From Polaromonas sp. P2-4 (lineage in GTDB: Bacteria > Pseudomonadota > Gammaproteobacteria > Burkholderiales > Burkholderiaceae_C), in assembly GCA_024703855.1 (NCBI GenBank), contig CP087965.1, positions 318,001 to 382,000 of the forward strand: 64,000 nucleotides of DNA, given 5' to 3'. The position numbers were made by a program, and so were the translations under genes. Within the stretch, counting starts at the first letter, position 1, and every line of letters begins with the position of its first letter. Under the pieces are notes generated by a model that saw only the letters and a list, made by a program, of their open reading frames with translations, searched no databases and had not been told where the DNA came from. Below are positions 18,252 to 28,561 of the stretch, in pieces.

Positions 18252-21123
18252 ATGACCGAAACGCGCTCCACCTGCCCTTACTGTGGGGTGGGCTGTGGTG
18301 TCATCATCGAGTCAACAGGCGAGCAGATCACCGGCGTGCGCGGTGACCCCGACCACCCAGCCAATTTCGGCCGGCTTTGCACCAAGGGCTCGACGCTGGC
18401 GCTGACCGCCTCGGCAGCCGTCACGCGGCAAACGCGGCTCTTGTACCCTATGCGGCGCGAGCACCGCCATGAAGAGGCCAAACGTGTCTCATGGGACAAC
18501 GCCCTGACGTTCGCCAGTGAAAGCTTTGCGCAGATCATCCGTGAGCACGGGCCGGATGCGGTGGGCTTTTATATTTCAGGCCAGTTGCTGACCGAAGACT
18601 ATTACGTCTTCAACAAGCTCGCCAAGGGCCTGATCGGCACCAACAACGTCGACACCAACTCACGCCTGTGCATGAGCAGTGCGGTGGCCGGCTACAAGCA
18701 GACGCTGGGCGCTGATGCACCACCGGCCTGCTACGACGACGTGAACCATGCAGCGTGCATCTTCATCGTCGGCAGCAACACGGCCTATGCACACCCCATC
18801 CTGTTTCGCCGCATCGAGGACGCCAAGGCGGCGAACCCGCAGCTCAAAATCATTTTCTGCGACCCGCGCCGCACCGACACCGCCGAGATCGCCGATTTGT
18901 ACCTGCCGCTGCAGCCCGGCACCGATGTGTCGCTGTTCAACGGCATGCTGCACATCATGCTGTGGGAAGGCTGGATTAAAACGGACTACATCGCCGCCCA
19001 CACCAGCGGTTTTGAGGCCCTGAAAACCACGGTACGCGACTACACGCCCGACCTGGTCGCCGAGACCTGCGGCATCAAAAAGAAGACCTGTTTGCAGCGG
19101 CCAAACTGTTTGCCACCTCCACCGCTACCCTGAGCCTGTACTGCCAGGGCCTGAACCAGTCGAGCAGCGGTACCGCCAAAAATGCGGCGCTGATCAACCT
19201 GCACCTGGCCACGGCGCAAATCGGCAAACCGGGTGCCGGCCCGTTTTCATTGACCGGCCAACCCAATGCCATGGGCGGGCGTGAAGTCGGCGGGCTGGCC
19301 AACCTGCTCAGCGCGCACCGCGACCTGGCCAACCCCGAGCATCGGGCCGAAATTGCCGCACTGTGGGGCGTGCCCTCCGTGCCCGAGAAACCCGGCAAAA
19401 CCGCCGTCGAGATGTTTCAGGCCGCCGCCGATGGCGAAATCAAGGCGCTCTGGATCGCCTGTACCAACCCGGCCCAGTCCATGCCCGACCAGGCCACTGT
19501 GCGCCGTGCGCTGGAGCGCGCCGAGCTGGTTATCGTGCAGGAAGCCTTTGCCACCACGTCCAGCTGCGATTACGCCGACCTGTTGCTGCCGGCCACCACC
19601 TGGGGCAGAAAAAACCGGCACCGTGACCAACAGCGAGCGCCGCGTCAGCCGCGTGCGCCCGGCCGTGCCAGCGCCCGGCGAGACAATGCACGACTGGTCG
19701 ATTGCGGTGGAGTTTGCGCAGCGGCTGGAAAAGCTTCTGCCCATCAATACGCCACAAAGCCTGTTTGCCTACGACAAGCCGGAAACCATCTGGAACGAGC
19801 ACCGCGAATCCACGCGCGGCCGCGACCTCGACATCACCGGCATGAGCTACGCCATGCTGGAAGACGCGCCCCAGCAATGGCCGCTGCAGGAAGGTGAAAC
19901 CACGGGCAAGGTACGGCTCTACGAAGACGGCATCTTCCCCACCGCCGACGGCAAGGCCAAATTCGTCAACACCGTTTACAAACCCGTCGCCGAATCACGC
20001 GAATCCGCTTTCCGTTTTCATTGACCACCGGCCGCCTGCGCGACCAGTGGCACGGCATGAGCCGCACCGGCACGCTGGGCCGTCTGTTTGGCCATGTGGC
20101 CGAGCCGGCCATCCAGATGAATGCGCAGGATATGGCGCGGCGCCTACTGAAAGAAGGCGACCTGGTACACGTCACCTCCAAGCGCGGCTCCATCGTGGTG
20201 CCGGTGCAGGCCAGCAGCGAAATCGGCATGAGCCAGGCTTTCATCGCCATGCACTGGGGCGAAGAATATTTGAGCGGTGTGTCGAGCACCGGCGAGCGGC
20301 TGGCCGGTGTCAACGCCATCACCACGTCGGCCTACTGCCCCAGCTCAAAGCAACCCGAGCTCAAGCACGCCGCCGTCAAAATCCTCAAGGCCGAGCTGCC
20401 CTGGTCGCTGCTGGCCATGGCCTGGCTGCCCGACAGCGATGCATTGGGCGCACGCACCCGGCTCAAGTCCCTGATGGCCGGGTTTGCATTCACCAGTTGC
20501 GTGCCGTTTTCAAACAACAGGCCCCTGACCGAGCAAGACCGCGAGCGCACCGGCGTGCTGTTTCGTGCCGCCGGCTACGAAGCACCCTCTGACGAGGTGC
20601 TGGCCGATATCGAAGGCATTCTGGGTCTGGCCGGCAGCGATGCACTGCGCTATGCCGACAAAAGAAAGGCCAGCACCGCACCATGCGGCTGGTCCGTCAA
20701 GGCGATCAGGCCGAGCTGGCCGGTTTTGTGCTCGCCGGCGATACCAGCGCCCAGGCCTGGATCAAAACCCTGCTGCAGGACGAACTCCCGGCGCAGGCCT
20801 ATGGCCGGCTGCTGCTGCTGCCCGGCGCCAAACCGCCGGTGGCGGTGCAGTCGCGTGGCAAGCTGGTGTGCACCTGCCTGAACGTGACCGACACGGCGAT
20901 TGACGAACACCTGTCCCTGCTCAGCCGGGGCGGTGGCGGCGCCGGTTACCTGGGCACCGATGAAGAGCGGCTGGCCTCTTTGCAGGGTGCGCTGAAGTGC
21001 GGCACCAACTGCGGCTCGTGCATTCCCGAGCTCAAACGCAAGGTGCGTGCGGCCCGCAGTGACACAGCCCCCGGCGCGGCGCTGCCCGGGCGTACCGTGA
21101 TTCCGATACGCCAACTGGCCTAA
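18252..21123 (+). CDS. nasA: Assimilatory nitrate reductase, molybdenum catalytic subunit
   Basis: About 955 residues with frame breaks near 19080, 19612, 20010 and 20668. I chose ATG 18252 (MTETRSTCPYCGVGC), the common N-terminus; 18225 is an in-frame alternative. CPYCGVGC and a later LCTKG bind the N-terminal [4Fe-4S] cluster, and the molybdopterin guanine dinucleotide domain follows (NSRLCMSSAV, CDPRRTDTA, SNTAYAHP). The C-terminal BFD-like extension has CTCLNV and CGTNCGSCIPEL and would take a [2Fe-2S] cluster and receive electrons. It reduces nitrate to nitrite in the cytoplasm; mog at 60131 serves molybdenum cofactor synthesis. Confidence 0.93.
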
Positions 21124-21165
21124 GCTCATAACCAAAAGTCATCTGCATTCGCAGACAATTGCAGT

Positions 21166-22071
21166 ATGAGCATTAGTCAGTACATCAAGGTCATCGGTCG
21201 TGGCAAACAGGGCGCGCGTTCGCTGACGCGCGAGCAGGCGAGCGACCTGTTCGGCCAGGTGCTGGACCGCACCGTGACCGACCTCGAAATTGGCGGCTTT
21301 TGCCTGGCCATGCGCATCAAGGGCGAAACGCCCGAAGAGATGGCGGGCTTTCTGGATGCCACCTACCAGCGACTGAACCATCTGCCCGCCACGGACCGCC
21401 CGCTGGTCGTGCTGCCCAGCTACAACGGCGCGCGCAAGCTGCCGGTGCTCACGCCGCTGCTGGCGCTGCTGCTGGCCCGCGAAGGCCTGCCGGTGCTGGT
21501 GCATGGCACGCCCACGGAGTCAGGCCGAATTTTTTCATCAGAAGTGCTTCAAGCCCTTGATATACATGCGCTGACAGCTATCAAAAAAATAGCGAATGGC
21601 GAAGTCGCCCTTGCCGCCACCGAGCTGCTGTGCCCCGGCCTCAAGCAGTTGCTGGACGTGCGACGTGCCGTGGGGCTGCGCAACCCGGGGCACAGCCTGG
21701 TCAAGATCATGAATCCCTGCCTGGGCAAAAGCCTCATCATCAGCAGCTACACCCACCCGGAATATGCCGTGTCCATGGCGCAGACCTTTGAGCTGATCCA
21801 GGCCAACGCCCTGTTGCTGCGCGGTACCGAGGGCGAGGTGGTGGCCGATGCCCGCCGCACGCCGCACATGGAGGCTTTTATCGGCGGGAAACGCTTTGTG
21901 CTGCAGGAGGCACAGCCCGGCACCCTGCCCACCGTGCCCGACCTGGCCAAAACCATTGATCCGGCCAGCACAGCGGTCTATATTCAAGCTGTGATGGCGG
22001 GCGATCAGCCCGTACCCGCTTCGATTGCCAGGCAGGTGGAACATATCTTGCATCTGGTCAGCAAGCTCTAA
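21166..22071 (+). CDS. ybiB: YbiB-family DNA-binding protein (TrpD2-like)
   Basis: 301 residues of the anthranilate phosphoribosyltransferase-like family that lacks TrpD activity and binds nucleic acid. Landmarks are the N-terminal helical domain (GARSLTREQASDLFGQVLDRTVTDLEIG, cited by its start GARSLTREQ), the MRIKGETPEEMAGFL segment, NGARKLPVLTPLLA and ELLCPGL. It lies 42 bases after nasA and 9 before cobA, the usual place for this gene in beta-proteobacterial nitrate clusters. About 20 codons around 21540-21596 match the interspersed repeat in reverse, so part of the protein is repeat-encoded, in frame. Confidence 0.85.
   Translation: MSISQYIKVIGRGKQGARSLTREQASDLFGQVLDRTVTDLEIGGFCLAMRIKGETPEEMAGFLDATYQRLNHLPATDRPLVVLPSYNGARKLPVLTPLLALLLAREGLPVLVHGTPTESGRIFSSEVLQALDIHALTAIKKIANGEVALAATELLCPGLKQLLDVRRAVGLRNPGHSLVKIMNPCLGKSLIISSYTHPEYAVSMAQTFELIQANALLLRGTEGEVVADARRTPHMEAFIGGKRFVLQEAQPGTLPTVPDLAKTIDPASTAVYIQAVMAGDQPVPASIARQVEHILHLVSKL
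21540..21596 (-). repeat. Interspersed repeat, copy 3, inside ybiB
   Basis: In reverse orientation the sequence carries GCTATTTTTTTGATAGC (hairpin), GCGC and an AAGGGCTTGA box matching the other copies. It is read in frame by ybiB, giving residues around ALDIHALTAIKKIANGE, without a stop. The adjoining YbiB sequence is normal, so it looks like an in-frame insertion in a tolerant loop. Confidence 0.55.
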
Positions 22072-22080
22072 CCACACCCC

Positions 22081-22872
22081 ATGAAACACGAAAAAGTCAC
22101 ATCAGTCACCCACGGGAAATGCACCCTGGTGGGCGCAGGCCCCGGCGACCCGGAACTGCTGACAATCAAGGCCCTCAAGGCGATCCAGCGCGCCACCGTG
22201 CTGTTCGTTGACGACCTGGTGAGCAGCGAGATCGTCGCTTTTGCAGCGCCTGCGGCCCGCATTGTGTACGTCGGCAAGCGCGGCGGCTGCAAGTCCACGC
22301 CGCAAGAATTCATTGAAAAACTGATGCTGATGGCCGTCAGGGAAGGCGAAAACGTCGTGCGGCTCAAAGGCGGCGACCCGTTCATTTTTGGCCGGGGTGG
22401 CGAAGAGGTCGAGCATCTGCAGGCCGCTGGCGTTGAAGTGGAGGTCATCAACGGCATCACCGCCGGGCTGGCCGCCGTAACCTCGCTGGGCGTGCCGCTC
22501 ACGCACCGCCAGCATGCGCACGGCGTGGTGTTTATCACCGGCCACGCCAAACCCGGCTCGCTAGGGCCCGACTGGCAGGCCCTTGCCGCCACCGCCCACA
22601 GCGCCCGCCTCACGCTGGTGATTTACATGGGCGTCAGTGGCGCCGGGCATATCCAGCACGAACTGCTGACCGGCCTGCCCGCCCGCACACCGGTGGCCGT
22701 GATCCAGAACGCCTCCCTGCCCACGCAGCGCCACATCGGCACCACGCTGGGTAGGCTGGCCGACGCGATCAACGAAGCCGGCATGGCCAGCCCGGCCATC
22801 ATCGTCGTCGGCGATGTGATGGCCGGCGTGGCGCTGGCGGCGGCGCACCCCGAGGCCGTTCGCGCGGCCTGA
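22081..22872 (+). CDS. cobA: Uroporphyrinogen-III C-methyltransferase (SUMT)
   Basis: 263 residues, unbroken. The S-adenosylmethionine-dependent tetrapyrrole methylase motifs are complete: LVGAGPGDPELLT at residue 17, VGKRGG, VRLKGGDPFIFGRGGEE, VINGITAGLAA and a C-terminal SPAIIVVGDV. It makes precorrin-2 on the way to sirohaem, the cofactor of NirB, so it closes the nitrate and nitrite cluster logically. It starts 9 bases after ybiB. There is no CysG dehydrogenase/ferrochelatase domain attached. Confidence 0.95.
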   Translation: MKHEKVTSVTHGKCTLVGAGPGDPELLTIKALKAIQRATVLFVDDLVSSEIVAFAAPAARIVYVGKRGGCKSTPQEFIEKLMLMAVREGENVVRLKGGDPFIFGRGGEEVEHLQAAGVEVEVINGITAGLAAVTSLGVPLTHRQHAHGVVFITGHAKPGSLGPDWQALAATAHSARLTLVIYMGVSGAGHIQHELLTGLPARTPVAVIQNASLPTQRHIGTTLGRLADAINEAGMASPAIIVVGDVMAGVALAAAHPEAVRAA

Positions 22873-22991
22873 AAACGCCTCAGCACGGTCCGCCAGGCCC
22901 GGAAAGCCCGGGCAAAGCTACACTTGCGGGTTCCCAAGCAGGTCGTCAAACAGTCTTTCCCCCGGAAAGAATGGCCCCTGCCACACCCCTT

Positions 22992-23046
22992 TTTGCTATG
23001 CTTTTAATAGCTGCTTACGCCCGTATTACCCGGGCTGGATGCTGAT
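22992..23046 (+). repeat. Interspersed repeat, copy 4
   Basis: TTTTTGCTATG-CTTTTAATAGC, then GCTTACGCCCG and CGGGCT boxes, lying between cobA and the baiN-like gene and ending at its start codon. Confidence 0.55.
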
Positions 23047-24287
23047 TTGATTCATAAATTCGATGTCGTCGTGATAGGCGCAGGCGCTGCCGGGCTGTTT
23101 TGCGCCGGCGTGGCGGGCCAGCGCGGCCTGAAGGTGCTGCTGCTGGACCACAGTGAGAAGGTGGCCGAGAAAATCCGCATATCGGGCGGTGGCCGCTGCA
23201 ACTTCACGAACCGCGATGCCACCCCGGCGCAGTTTCTGGGCGAGAACCCGCATTTTTGCCGCTCCGCCCTGTCGCGCTACACGCCGCAGGACTTCATTGA
23301 ACTGCTGCAGCGCTACAGCATCCCTTTCCATGAAAAGCACAAGGGACAGCTCTTTTGCGACCATTCGGCCGAAGACGTGATCAACCTGCTGCTGGCCGAA
23401 TGCGCTGCCGGGCAGGTGACACGGTGGCAGCCCTGCAGCATCAAAAGCATGGCTGGCCCGGAGCAGACGGGCACAGGCAGCTATCTGATGCAGAGCGACC
23501 GCGGTCCCATCGAAGCCCGGCAGGTGGTCATTTCCACGGGCGGGCTCTCCATCCCCAAAATCGGCGCCACCGATTTCGGCTACCGCATCGCCAGGCAGTT
23601 CAACCTGCGCCTGGTGGAGCCCCGGGCGGCCCTGGTGCCACTGACCTTTGATGGGGATGGCTGGGCGCCCTATGCCGGGCTGGCGGGCCTGGCGCTGCCG
23701 GTACGGATTGACACCAGCCCGCTGGAGGCCACGCCCAAACAGCGCAAAAGGCGGTGGTGTTTTCGGAAGACCTGCTGTTCACCCACCGCGGGCTGAGCGG
23801 CCCGGCGGTGCTGCAAATTTCCAGTTTCTGGCGCGAAGGCCAGCCGGTACGCGTCAACCTTGCCCCCGGCGTTGATTTGCCCGCGCTGTTGCTGCGCGCC
23901 AAGGCCACGTCAAAAAAACTGATCGCCAACGAACTGGCCAGCCTGGTGCCCAGCCGCCTGGCAGACGCCTGGGCCAGCCAGGACCCGGCGCTGCAGCGCC
24001 CCATCAGCGAGGCCACCGACAAAGCCCTGCTGGCGCTGGCGCAGCGCCTGGCCGACTGGGAACTTGTGCCCACCGGCTCGGAAGGATACAAAAAGGCGGA
24101 AGTCACCGTCGGCGGCGTCGACACCCGCGACCTATCCTCGCAGACCATGGAATCAAAGCAGCCGGGGCTGTATTTCATTGGCGAAGTGGTTGACGTGACC
24201 GGCTGGCTGGGCGGCTACAACTTCCAGTGGGCCTGGGCCAGCGGGTTTGCCTGCGCGCAGGCCTTGGCGCAGAAGATCAGCGGCTGA
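23047..24287 (+). CDS. BaiN/HI0933-family FAD-dependent oxidoreductase
   Basis: About 414 residues with one break near 23746, in a run of A. A TTG at 23047 is the likely start. The N-terminal FAD fingerprint is VVVIGAGAAGLFCAGVAG; EKIRISGGGRCNFTN, the family signature, follows, then ISTGGLSIPKIGATDFGY. The C-terminal part holds FTHRGLSGPAVLQISS, KAEVTVGGVDTRDLS, and the closing GLYFIGEVVDVTGWLGGYN. Members are flavoproteins with poorly known substrates (aminoacetone oxidase-like or BaiN-like). A diverged second copy of its last third lies at 55955, on the far side of the injection-system island, next to rpsU. Confidence 0.9.
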
Positions 24288-24322
24288 CGTTGGCCGTCAC
24301 CGGTCGCTCATCACGCCCACTT

Positions 24323-24589
24323 CTACGCCCACTTCTTCCCGAGTGCGTCCAGACCCGCCTTTTGCAAATCCTCCGGGCTCATCACAATGCGGAACTTGCA
24401 GTTGGCCTGGAAGTTGAGAAAGAAAGGCTCCGCAAAAGCGGGTACATCGGATGGATTCTGTGCGTTGATCAGGACCACCAGTCCGACAGAAAGTGAGCCA
24501 CTGTCCTGCCTGTTAAAGCTCTCGAAAATTTTCTCGACGGTTTTAACACCGATGGCCACTGCGATTTGAGTGAGTTTCTCTTCCCACAT
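24323..24589 (-). CDS. Small protein at the island edge, function unknown
   Basis: 88 residues, MWEEKLTQIAVAIGVKTVEK to ALGKKWA. It has an amphipathic N-terminal helix and a strand-rich middle (GLVVLINAQ, FFLNFQANCKFRIVM), with no signal peptide and no recognised family. The stop lies in a 12-bp tandem duplication (CGCCCACTTCTA/T). It ends 35 bases from the stop of the baiN-like gene and so marks the left edge of the island. It follows the two small genes upstream with short gaps and probably shares their transcript. Confidence 0.6.
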   Translation of the reverse strand: MWEEKLTQIAVAIGVKTVEKIFESFNRQDSGSLSVGLVVLINAQNPSDVPAFAEPFFLNFQANCKFRIVMSPEDLQKAGLDALGKKWA

Positions 24590-24606
24590 GATTGGCTGCG
24601 CTCCGG

Positions 24607-24897
24607 TTACTGGGCATTGACCCGCTTGAGCTGCCGACCGCCGTCAATGGTGAACTCGATTCTTTTACGAGTCCCGCCGCGCAACTCGACCTGGCCGGCG
24701 TAACGACCCTTGGGGAGATCGACCTTGATGCGGCCGTACAGGTCGGTGTAGCCATACAACTTTCCGCCCACATAGACTTGTGCATACGGAAAATAATTTT
24801 GGCGGCCGCCTTCGAATATTTGAAAATAATCCGCATACACAGGGCCGGATGTGAAGCTCAACAACACGGGCAACACCAACGCAAAGGGCAGTTTCAT
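24607..24897 (-). CDS. Small secreted protein, function unknown
   Basis: 96 residues. A signal peptide (MKLPFALVLPVLLSFTSGPVYA) precedes a mature part with alternating aromatic and charged strands: YFPYAQVYVGGKLYGYTDLYG and KVDLPKGRYAGQVELRGGT. This looks like a small beta-sandwich, similar in style to carboxypeptidase-regulatory-like or PEGA-like folds. It lies 17 bases after the membrane protein gene at 24914. The function is unknown; it could assist or protect against a product of the island, but no evidence shows this. Confidence 0.6.
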   Translation of the reverse strand: MKLPFALVLPVLLSFTSGPVYADYFQIFEGGRQNYFPYAQVYVGGKLYGYTDLYGRIKVDLPKGRYAGQVELRGGTRKRIEFTIDGGRQLKRVNAQ

Positions 24898-24913
24898 GGC
24901 CTTGTCCTCTTCA

Positions 24914-25474
24914 TTACCTGATTTGCGGAATCTCTTCCAGATGTGCCTTGTAGGTCCTGGAGGTATTGGTCGCGTTCAAAACGATGGAGGGCTGATTCTT
25001 CTGGTGTAGCTCGAACTCCTTTTTGGGAAGAAAGTTCACACTGCCACTGGGGTGCGAATAGTCGATCCGTTCAACCACATCCTCCAGCGTCTTGCCTTTT
25101 TCAATGGTGAGCCTGATCTTGAATTTTCCGGTGTCGGGGTTGATCTCCGTCTCGACTTTTGAGGGAAACACGGCCAATCGCCCTTCCTGCCAATTGAGCC
25201 CTTCGGTAGCAGCCTCGATGGTGCCGTCAATTTGCCACGTCACTTCGGTATCCCGCTGCTTGTTGACGCCGTACATGGTCAATGCGCACCCCAGAAACAC
25301 AAAAACCAGGGCCGGGTAATTGGCCTTCATCTTGCCCAATATCGGCACGTTCATTTCAACCGGTTTCAAGGTTTTGAGATCAAGGTAGATGCGCTGGCTC
25401 AGCAGAGCAGCAAAGCCCAGAATGATCAATAAGGCCCCTACGCCTGTGGCAAGGTACATCGGCATATCGCTCAT
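24914..25474 (-). CDS. Membrane protein with two N-terminal helices, function unknown
   Basis: 186 residues. Helix 1 spans about residues 9-27 (GVGALLIILGFAALLSQRI) and helix 2 about residues 52-68 (YPALVFVFLGCALTMYGV), followed by a soluble strand-rich domain with DTEVTWQIDGTIEAA and FKIRLTIEKGKTLEDV. No family is recognised. It lies downstream of the DUF2235 hydrolase in the same direction and upstream of two more small genes; the trio could be immunity or accessory factors of that hydrolase (inference from position only). Confidence 0.6.
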   Translation of the reverse strand: MSDMPMYLATGVGALLIILGFAALLSQRIYLDLKTLKPVEMNVPILGKMKANYPALVFVFLGCALTMYGVNKQRDTEVTWQIDGTIEAATEGLNWQEGRLAVFPSKVETEINPDTGKFKIRLTIEKGKTLEDVVERIDYSHPSGSVNFLPKKEFELHQKNQPSIVLNATNTSRTYKAHLEEIPQIR

Positions 25475-25531
25475 AAGGACTCCTGCAGTCTGGTACGCGC
25501 TGAGGCTGGATGGATGATGGCCTTTCAGTAG

Positions 25532-26676
25532 TCACGGCCAGTTCTGTGGCGCAAAGGCGCTCGGGTCATCCCCGGGTTCGTGAACCACCGCTTGCCCCTT
25601 GCGCTGGGCAATGGATGGATGTCCCTTGACCCACCCCTCAGAAAAATCGCGCAATTCCGCGCGTCCCGGCGCATCAAACGGCCAATGGCGCCAAGGTTGA
25701 TGGGCCACGCCCAAGGCGTCGGCGAACATCCCCGGAAAGATGGGCGAACTGAACTGCGCCCCCGCCCCCTTGAGCTGTGCAACCATCCATTCCAGGGCAA
25801 TATCTGACAAGCCACTTTCACGGCCTGTCATCGTGTAGCCGCCACCCACGTCAGCGTGCGCACCAGGAAAGGCGACCTGCAGCACATTGTCCGCAGGCTG
25901 CCACAGCGTAGGCGCAAAGTCCATGCGCTGCTCGTCCAGCGCGACGGCGTGAAAGCCCTTGCTCACCTTGCGGCTCAGGCGCGTATCGGCAAACTTGAAG
26001 GCATCGGCCTTGGGGTCGCGTATGTAGTGGGGCAGCCCCAGCGCCCCCACCGTGTCCCAGACACCAACGGCCGCAATGTTGTCAATCACGACGAAGTCAT
26101 CGTTTTCCAATTCATCCTGACACACAAATGCGGGCAGATCGGCGAGTACCTCGCCCAAGCGTGGCAGCAGCCCCGTTTTTCGCAGGCGTTCTCCCGGTAG
26201 CGGTACCAGGCTTTGGCCCCGGCGCGATACGCATCCTCTTTGTCCACCGTGAGGGGCTTGACCAGCACACCCTGCGAGGCGATCAACCCCGCCAGCGCAC
26301 GCGCCGTGTAGGCGCCGCGGCTGAAGCCCACGATGGCAATGGAATCGCCGGGGTCGTAATTTCTGGAGATGAAGGTGTAGCCGCGAACGATTCGGGAAAT
26401 CATGCCCGCGCCAAAGGCTCCGCCGATCAGGCGGTTGATCGGGTTGCGTGTGTCGCCCACGCCATGGATGTACTTGGCCACCTGCACCACAGCATCCGCT
26501 TTCAACAGCTCCTTTTCCTGCTCGTCGGCCTGCCGGATGGAGCCCGTGCACATGGACCCCGCAAGACCACAGAACAGCTTGTAGACATTGGTCGGATCGG
26601 GAAGGCTGTCCCCGTCCTCATCCTTGTCTGGACCATTCCACGTTCCATCGGCGCAAAACACGATCATTTTTGCCAT
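25532..26676 (-). CDS. DUF2235-domain alpha/beta hydrolase (Tle1-like)
   Basis: About 381 residues with one break near 26170. The N-terminus IVFCADGTWNG is the DUF2235 signature. The nucleophile elbow is GFSRGAYTARALAG, with the serine in G-F-S-R-G; GVWDTVGALGLP supplies the usual aspartate region and AFPGAHADVGGGY the histidine region. DUF2235 proteins include type VI secretion phospholipase effectors. Here there is no signal peptide, and it lies at the 3' end of an eCIS operon, so a role as injected lipid hydrolase is plausible. The following membrane and secreted small proteins may be linked to it. Confidence 0.85.
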
Positions 26677-26693
26677 GGTGCACCTCCATTCAT

Positions 26694-27475
26694 TCAGTTT
26701 TTCACGGCCTTGCCACGGGCGGGGGCATGCGGGGGTGCGAGTGAGGCCTTGCGCGCATTGCCGCGCCCGCTACCCACCCGGCCTTTGATCTGCAGGCGCT
26801 TGGCCGCCAACTTGTCGCCGGTGCGTGAAAAAGTTTCGTGTTGGTTGCTGCGTGGATCGAAGAACCCGACGTAACCTCCGGGGTTCACGCCGAAGGAACG
26901 CAGCGTTTTGCCTGTGTGTGGTTTTCCCAGAAAGTCGTTGCGCGATCCCGGCTCGTCGCCGCCGGTAAAGTACAGCGGCAGCACAAAGTTGGAGACCTCA
27001 ACGCCGTCGATCTGGTAGGTTTCTGACTGTACCGCGTCGCACATCTCAAACCAGTGAAACACCGTGGCAGCGGGCTCGGCCGGATGCGGCCCCTGCACCA
27101 GCAGGTTGACCATCGGGTCGCCAATCAGCTCCAGCGCTTCATGGGAGAGCGTCACCGTCCACGACTCACCGAGTTTTTGGAGAGTTCGGTGAACACCAGG
27201 CTGTAGGGGATGCCCCGGTTGTTGGCGTCGTGGTAGCCCAGCGCACCAGGGAGGTCGGTCTTATCCCAAAGATAGATGATCGCGTCTCCGCGCATGTCGG
27301 TAATGTTCTGCTTCTCCGGCTTGGTCCCGGTCTTCCCTTCGAGCCGCAGGCGCGCACCGAAGCTCCAATAGGGCTGGAAGTCCTCGGCGATCTGCTTGTT
27401 GATGCCACGGATGGCTGCCTGCAACTCCTCGTCGCTTACCTTTCCGTTGGTCAGGTTGATGATGGATATGATCAT
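26694..27475 (-). CDS. HEALE-motif protein of the injection-system island, putative metallopeptidase
   Basis: About 260 residues with one break near 27165; ATG 27475 (MIISIINLTNGKVSDEE). After IAEDFQPYWSFGARL and IIYLWDKTD comes VTLSHEALELIGDP, which resembles a zincin H-E-x-x-E/H site, then VFHWFEMCDAVQ and the conserved-looking FVLPLYFTGGDEPG and GVNPGGYVGFFD. The C-terminal tail is basic. I do not know a characterised member. It follows the island repeat at 27663 and precedes the DUF2235 hydrolase by 17 bases. It could be an effector or a processing protease; both are guesses from motif and place. Confidence 0.65.
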
Positions 27476-27953
27476 TGCGCTGTTCCTTGGCCATTGCGGG
27501 ACTGGATCCTCAGGTGCCAATCGCTTGCGTGACGCCGCGGCTCCAAGACTGGAGCCCCGCGTACGCAGGAAAAGCACAAGCGGCATCCGCCGAATTAACC
27601 GATAAACGGGGGCACATCTTGATACAACACATTCGTACAGCCGCCTTCGCGTACCCAGTACAAGCTGGGGCGGAACCTTTCAGGACACGATCCCGATGCG
27701 AAACCTTCATGCGCAGCCTAGCGCTTACTAGCCAAGAGCGTTAGGACAATCCCGCCAACCGTTAGGACAATCTTGCGCCCACCTGATATTCGCCCCGCGC
27801 AGACGCCGACCCGGCGCTTGAACGCCCGCGTGAAATACGACTTGATAGCGCCCAAGTCGACGGCGGCGGTTCAGCCGAGCAGCCCACCTGCGGCGTCAAT
27901 GCAGCGTCCAAGCGCAGGTACTCGGGTCTCTCGTGACGGAACCGCGTAGCTCC
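27476..27953. other. Gap of 478 bases holding an island repeat
   Basis: No gene is recognised. Its middle is the ~180-bp island repeat with paired TTAGGACAATC boxes (27663-27840). The remaining parts, 27476-27662 and 27841-27953, show no family resemblance in any frame. Confidence 0.6.
27663..27840 (-). repeat. Island repeat with 21-bp spaced TTAGGACAATC boxes, copy 1
   Basis: TTAGGACAATC occurs at 27741-27751 and 27762-27772, a period of 21 bp. The flanks match the copies at 53450 and 54752: CAAGCTGG-GCGG on one side and CTGATATTCGC-GCAGACGCCGACC-GGCGCTTGAACG on the other. Read on the minus strand, 27840 down to 27762 encodes SYFTRAFKR and a tail like the last 26 residues of the AraC regulator at 54851, so this is a severed regulator gene end. 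It lies 265 bases upstream of the HEALE-motif gene. Confidence 0.75.
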
Positions 27954-28481
27954 TTACCTCAACAACCGCCCCAACGCCCCCAACTCCTCTGCCACCGCCT
28001 TCTGCATCGCATCCACCTGCTTCGCCGCCTCTTGCGCCTTCTTCTGCGCAGCGGTGAATTCCTCGCTTGCGGCGTCCAGTTGCTTCTGCAGCAGCGGGTC
28101 GCTTTCGATCTGGCGTTTGACGGCTGCGGTTTTGAGGACGGCATTCACGGCGGAACGCTCGGCAGCCAGCGTATCGGCGCTGGTGCGCACGCGTTGGGCA
28201 AGGGCTTTGAAACCTTCGCTTGTGTGGGTGATGAAGTCGTCAAAGGCGTTGCCGGTGAGGGATTGGCTGTCCTTGTCGTTCAACTCGGGGCTGTCGGGCA
28301 GCAGCAGCACGGTGCCGGCTTCCATGCGCTGAAAGTCCACATGAGGATTAAGCAATTTCACCTGCTCCAGCGTGGCCTGGCTGACTTGCTTGGCCTCGCC
28401 GTTGCCGGCTGCCGGCTTTTTGAGGAGCCTGGCGCTCAGCGTTTGCAGGTCGGAGGCTTGTTTGATGACGATGAGGCGCAT
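27954..28481 (-). CDS. LysM-like and coiled-coil protein of the injection-system cluster
   Basis: 175 residues. The N-terminal 70 resemble a LysM-type fold (ATLEQVKLLNPHVDFQ and MEAGTVLLLPDSPEL). The rest is a long heptad-rich helix of AAAQ/K and E character (QKQLDAASEEFTAAQKKAQE), a probable coiled coil. There is no signal peptide. It follows the DUF6519 fibre gene by 80 bases in the same direction. It may be a fibre chaperone or a structural accessory; no named family is recognised. Confidence 0.65.
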   Translation of the reverse strand: MRLIVIKQASDLQTLSARLLKKPAAGNGEAKQVSQATLEQVKLLNPHVDFQRMEAGTVLLLPDSPELNDKDSQSLTGNAFDDFITHTSEGFKALAQRVRTSADTLAAERSAVNAVLKTAAVKRQIESDPLLQKQLDAASEEFTAAQKKAQEAAKQVDAMQKAVAEELGALGRLLR

Positions 28482-28561
28482 GGGGCTGCTCCTGTTTCCT
28501 GGAATCGTTGACGGGTTGTGGTTTGCTTGCTTATTCGTTCTTCAGTTCACCGGCTGGTCGT

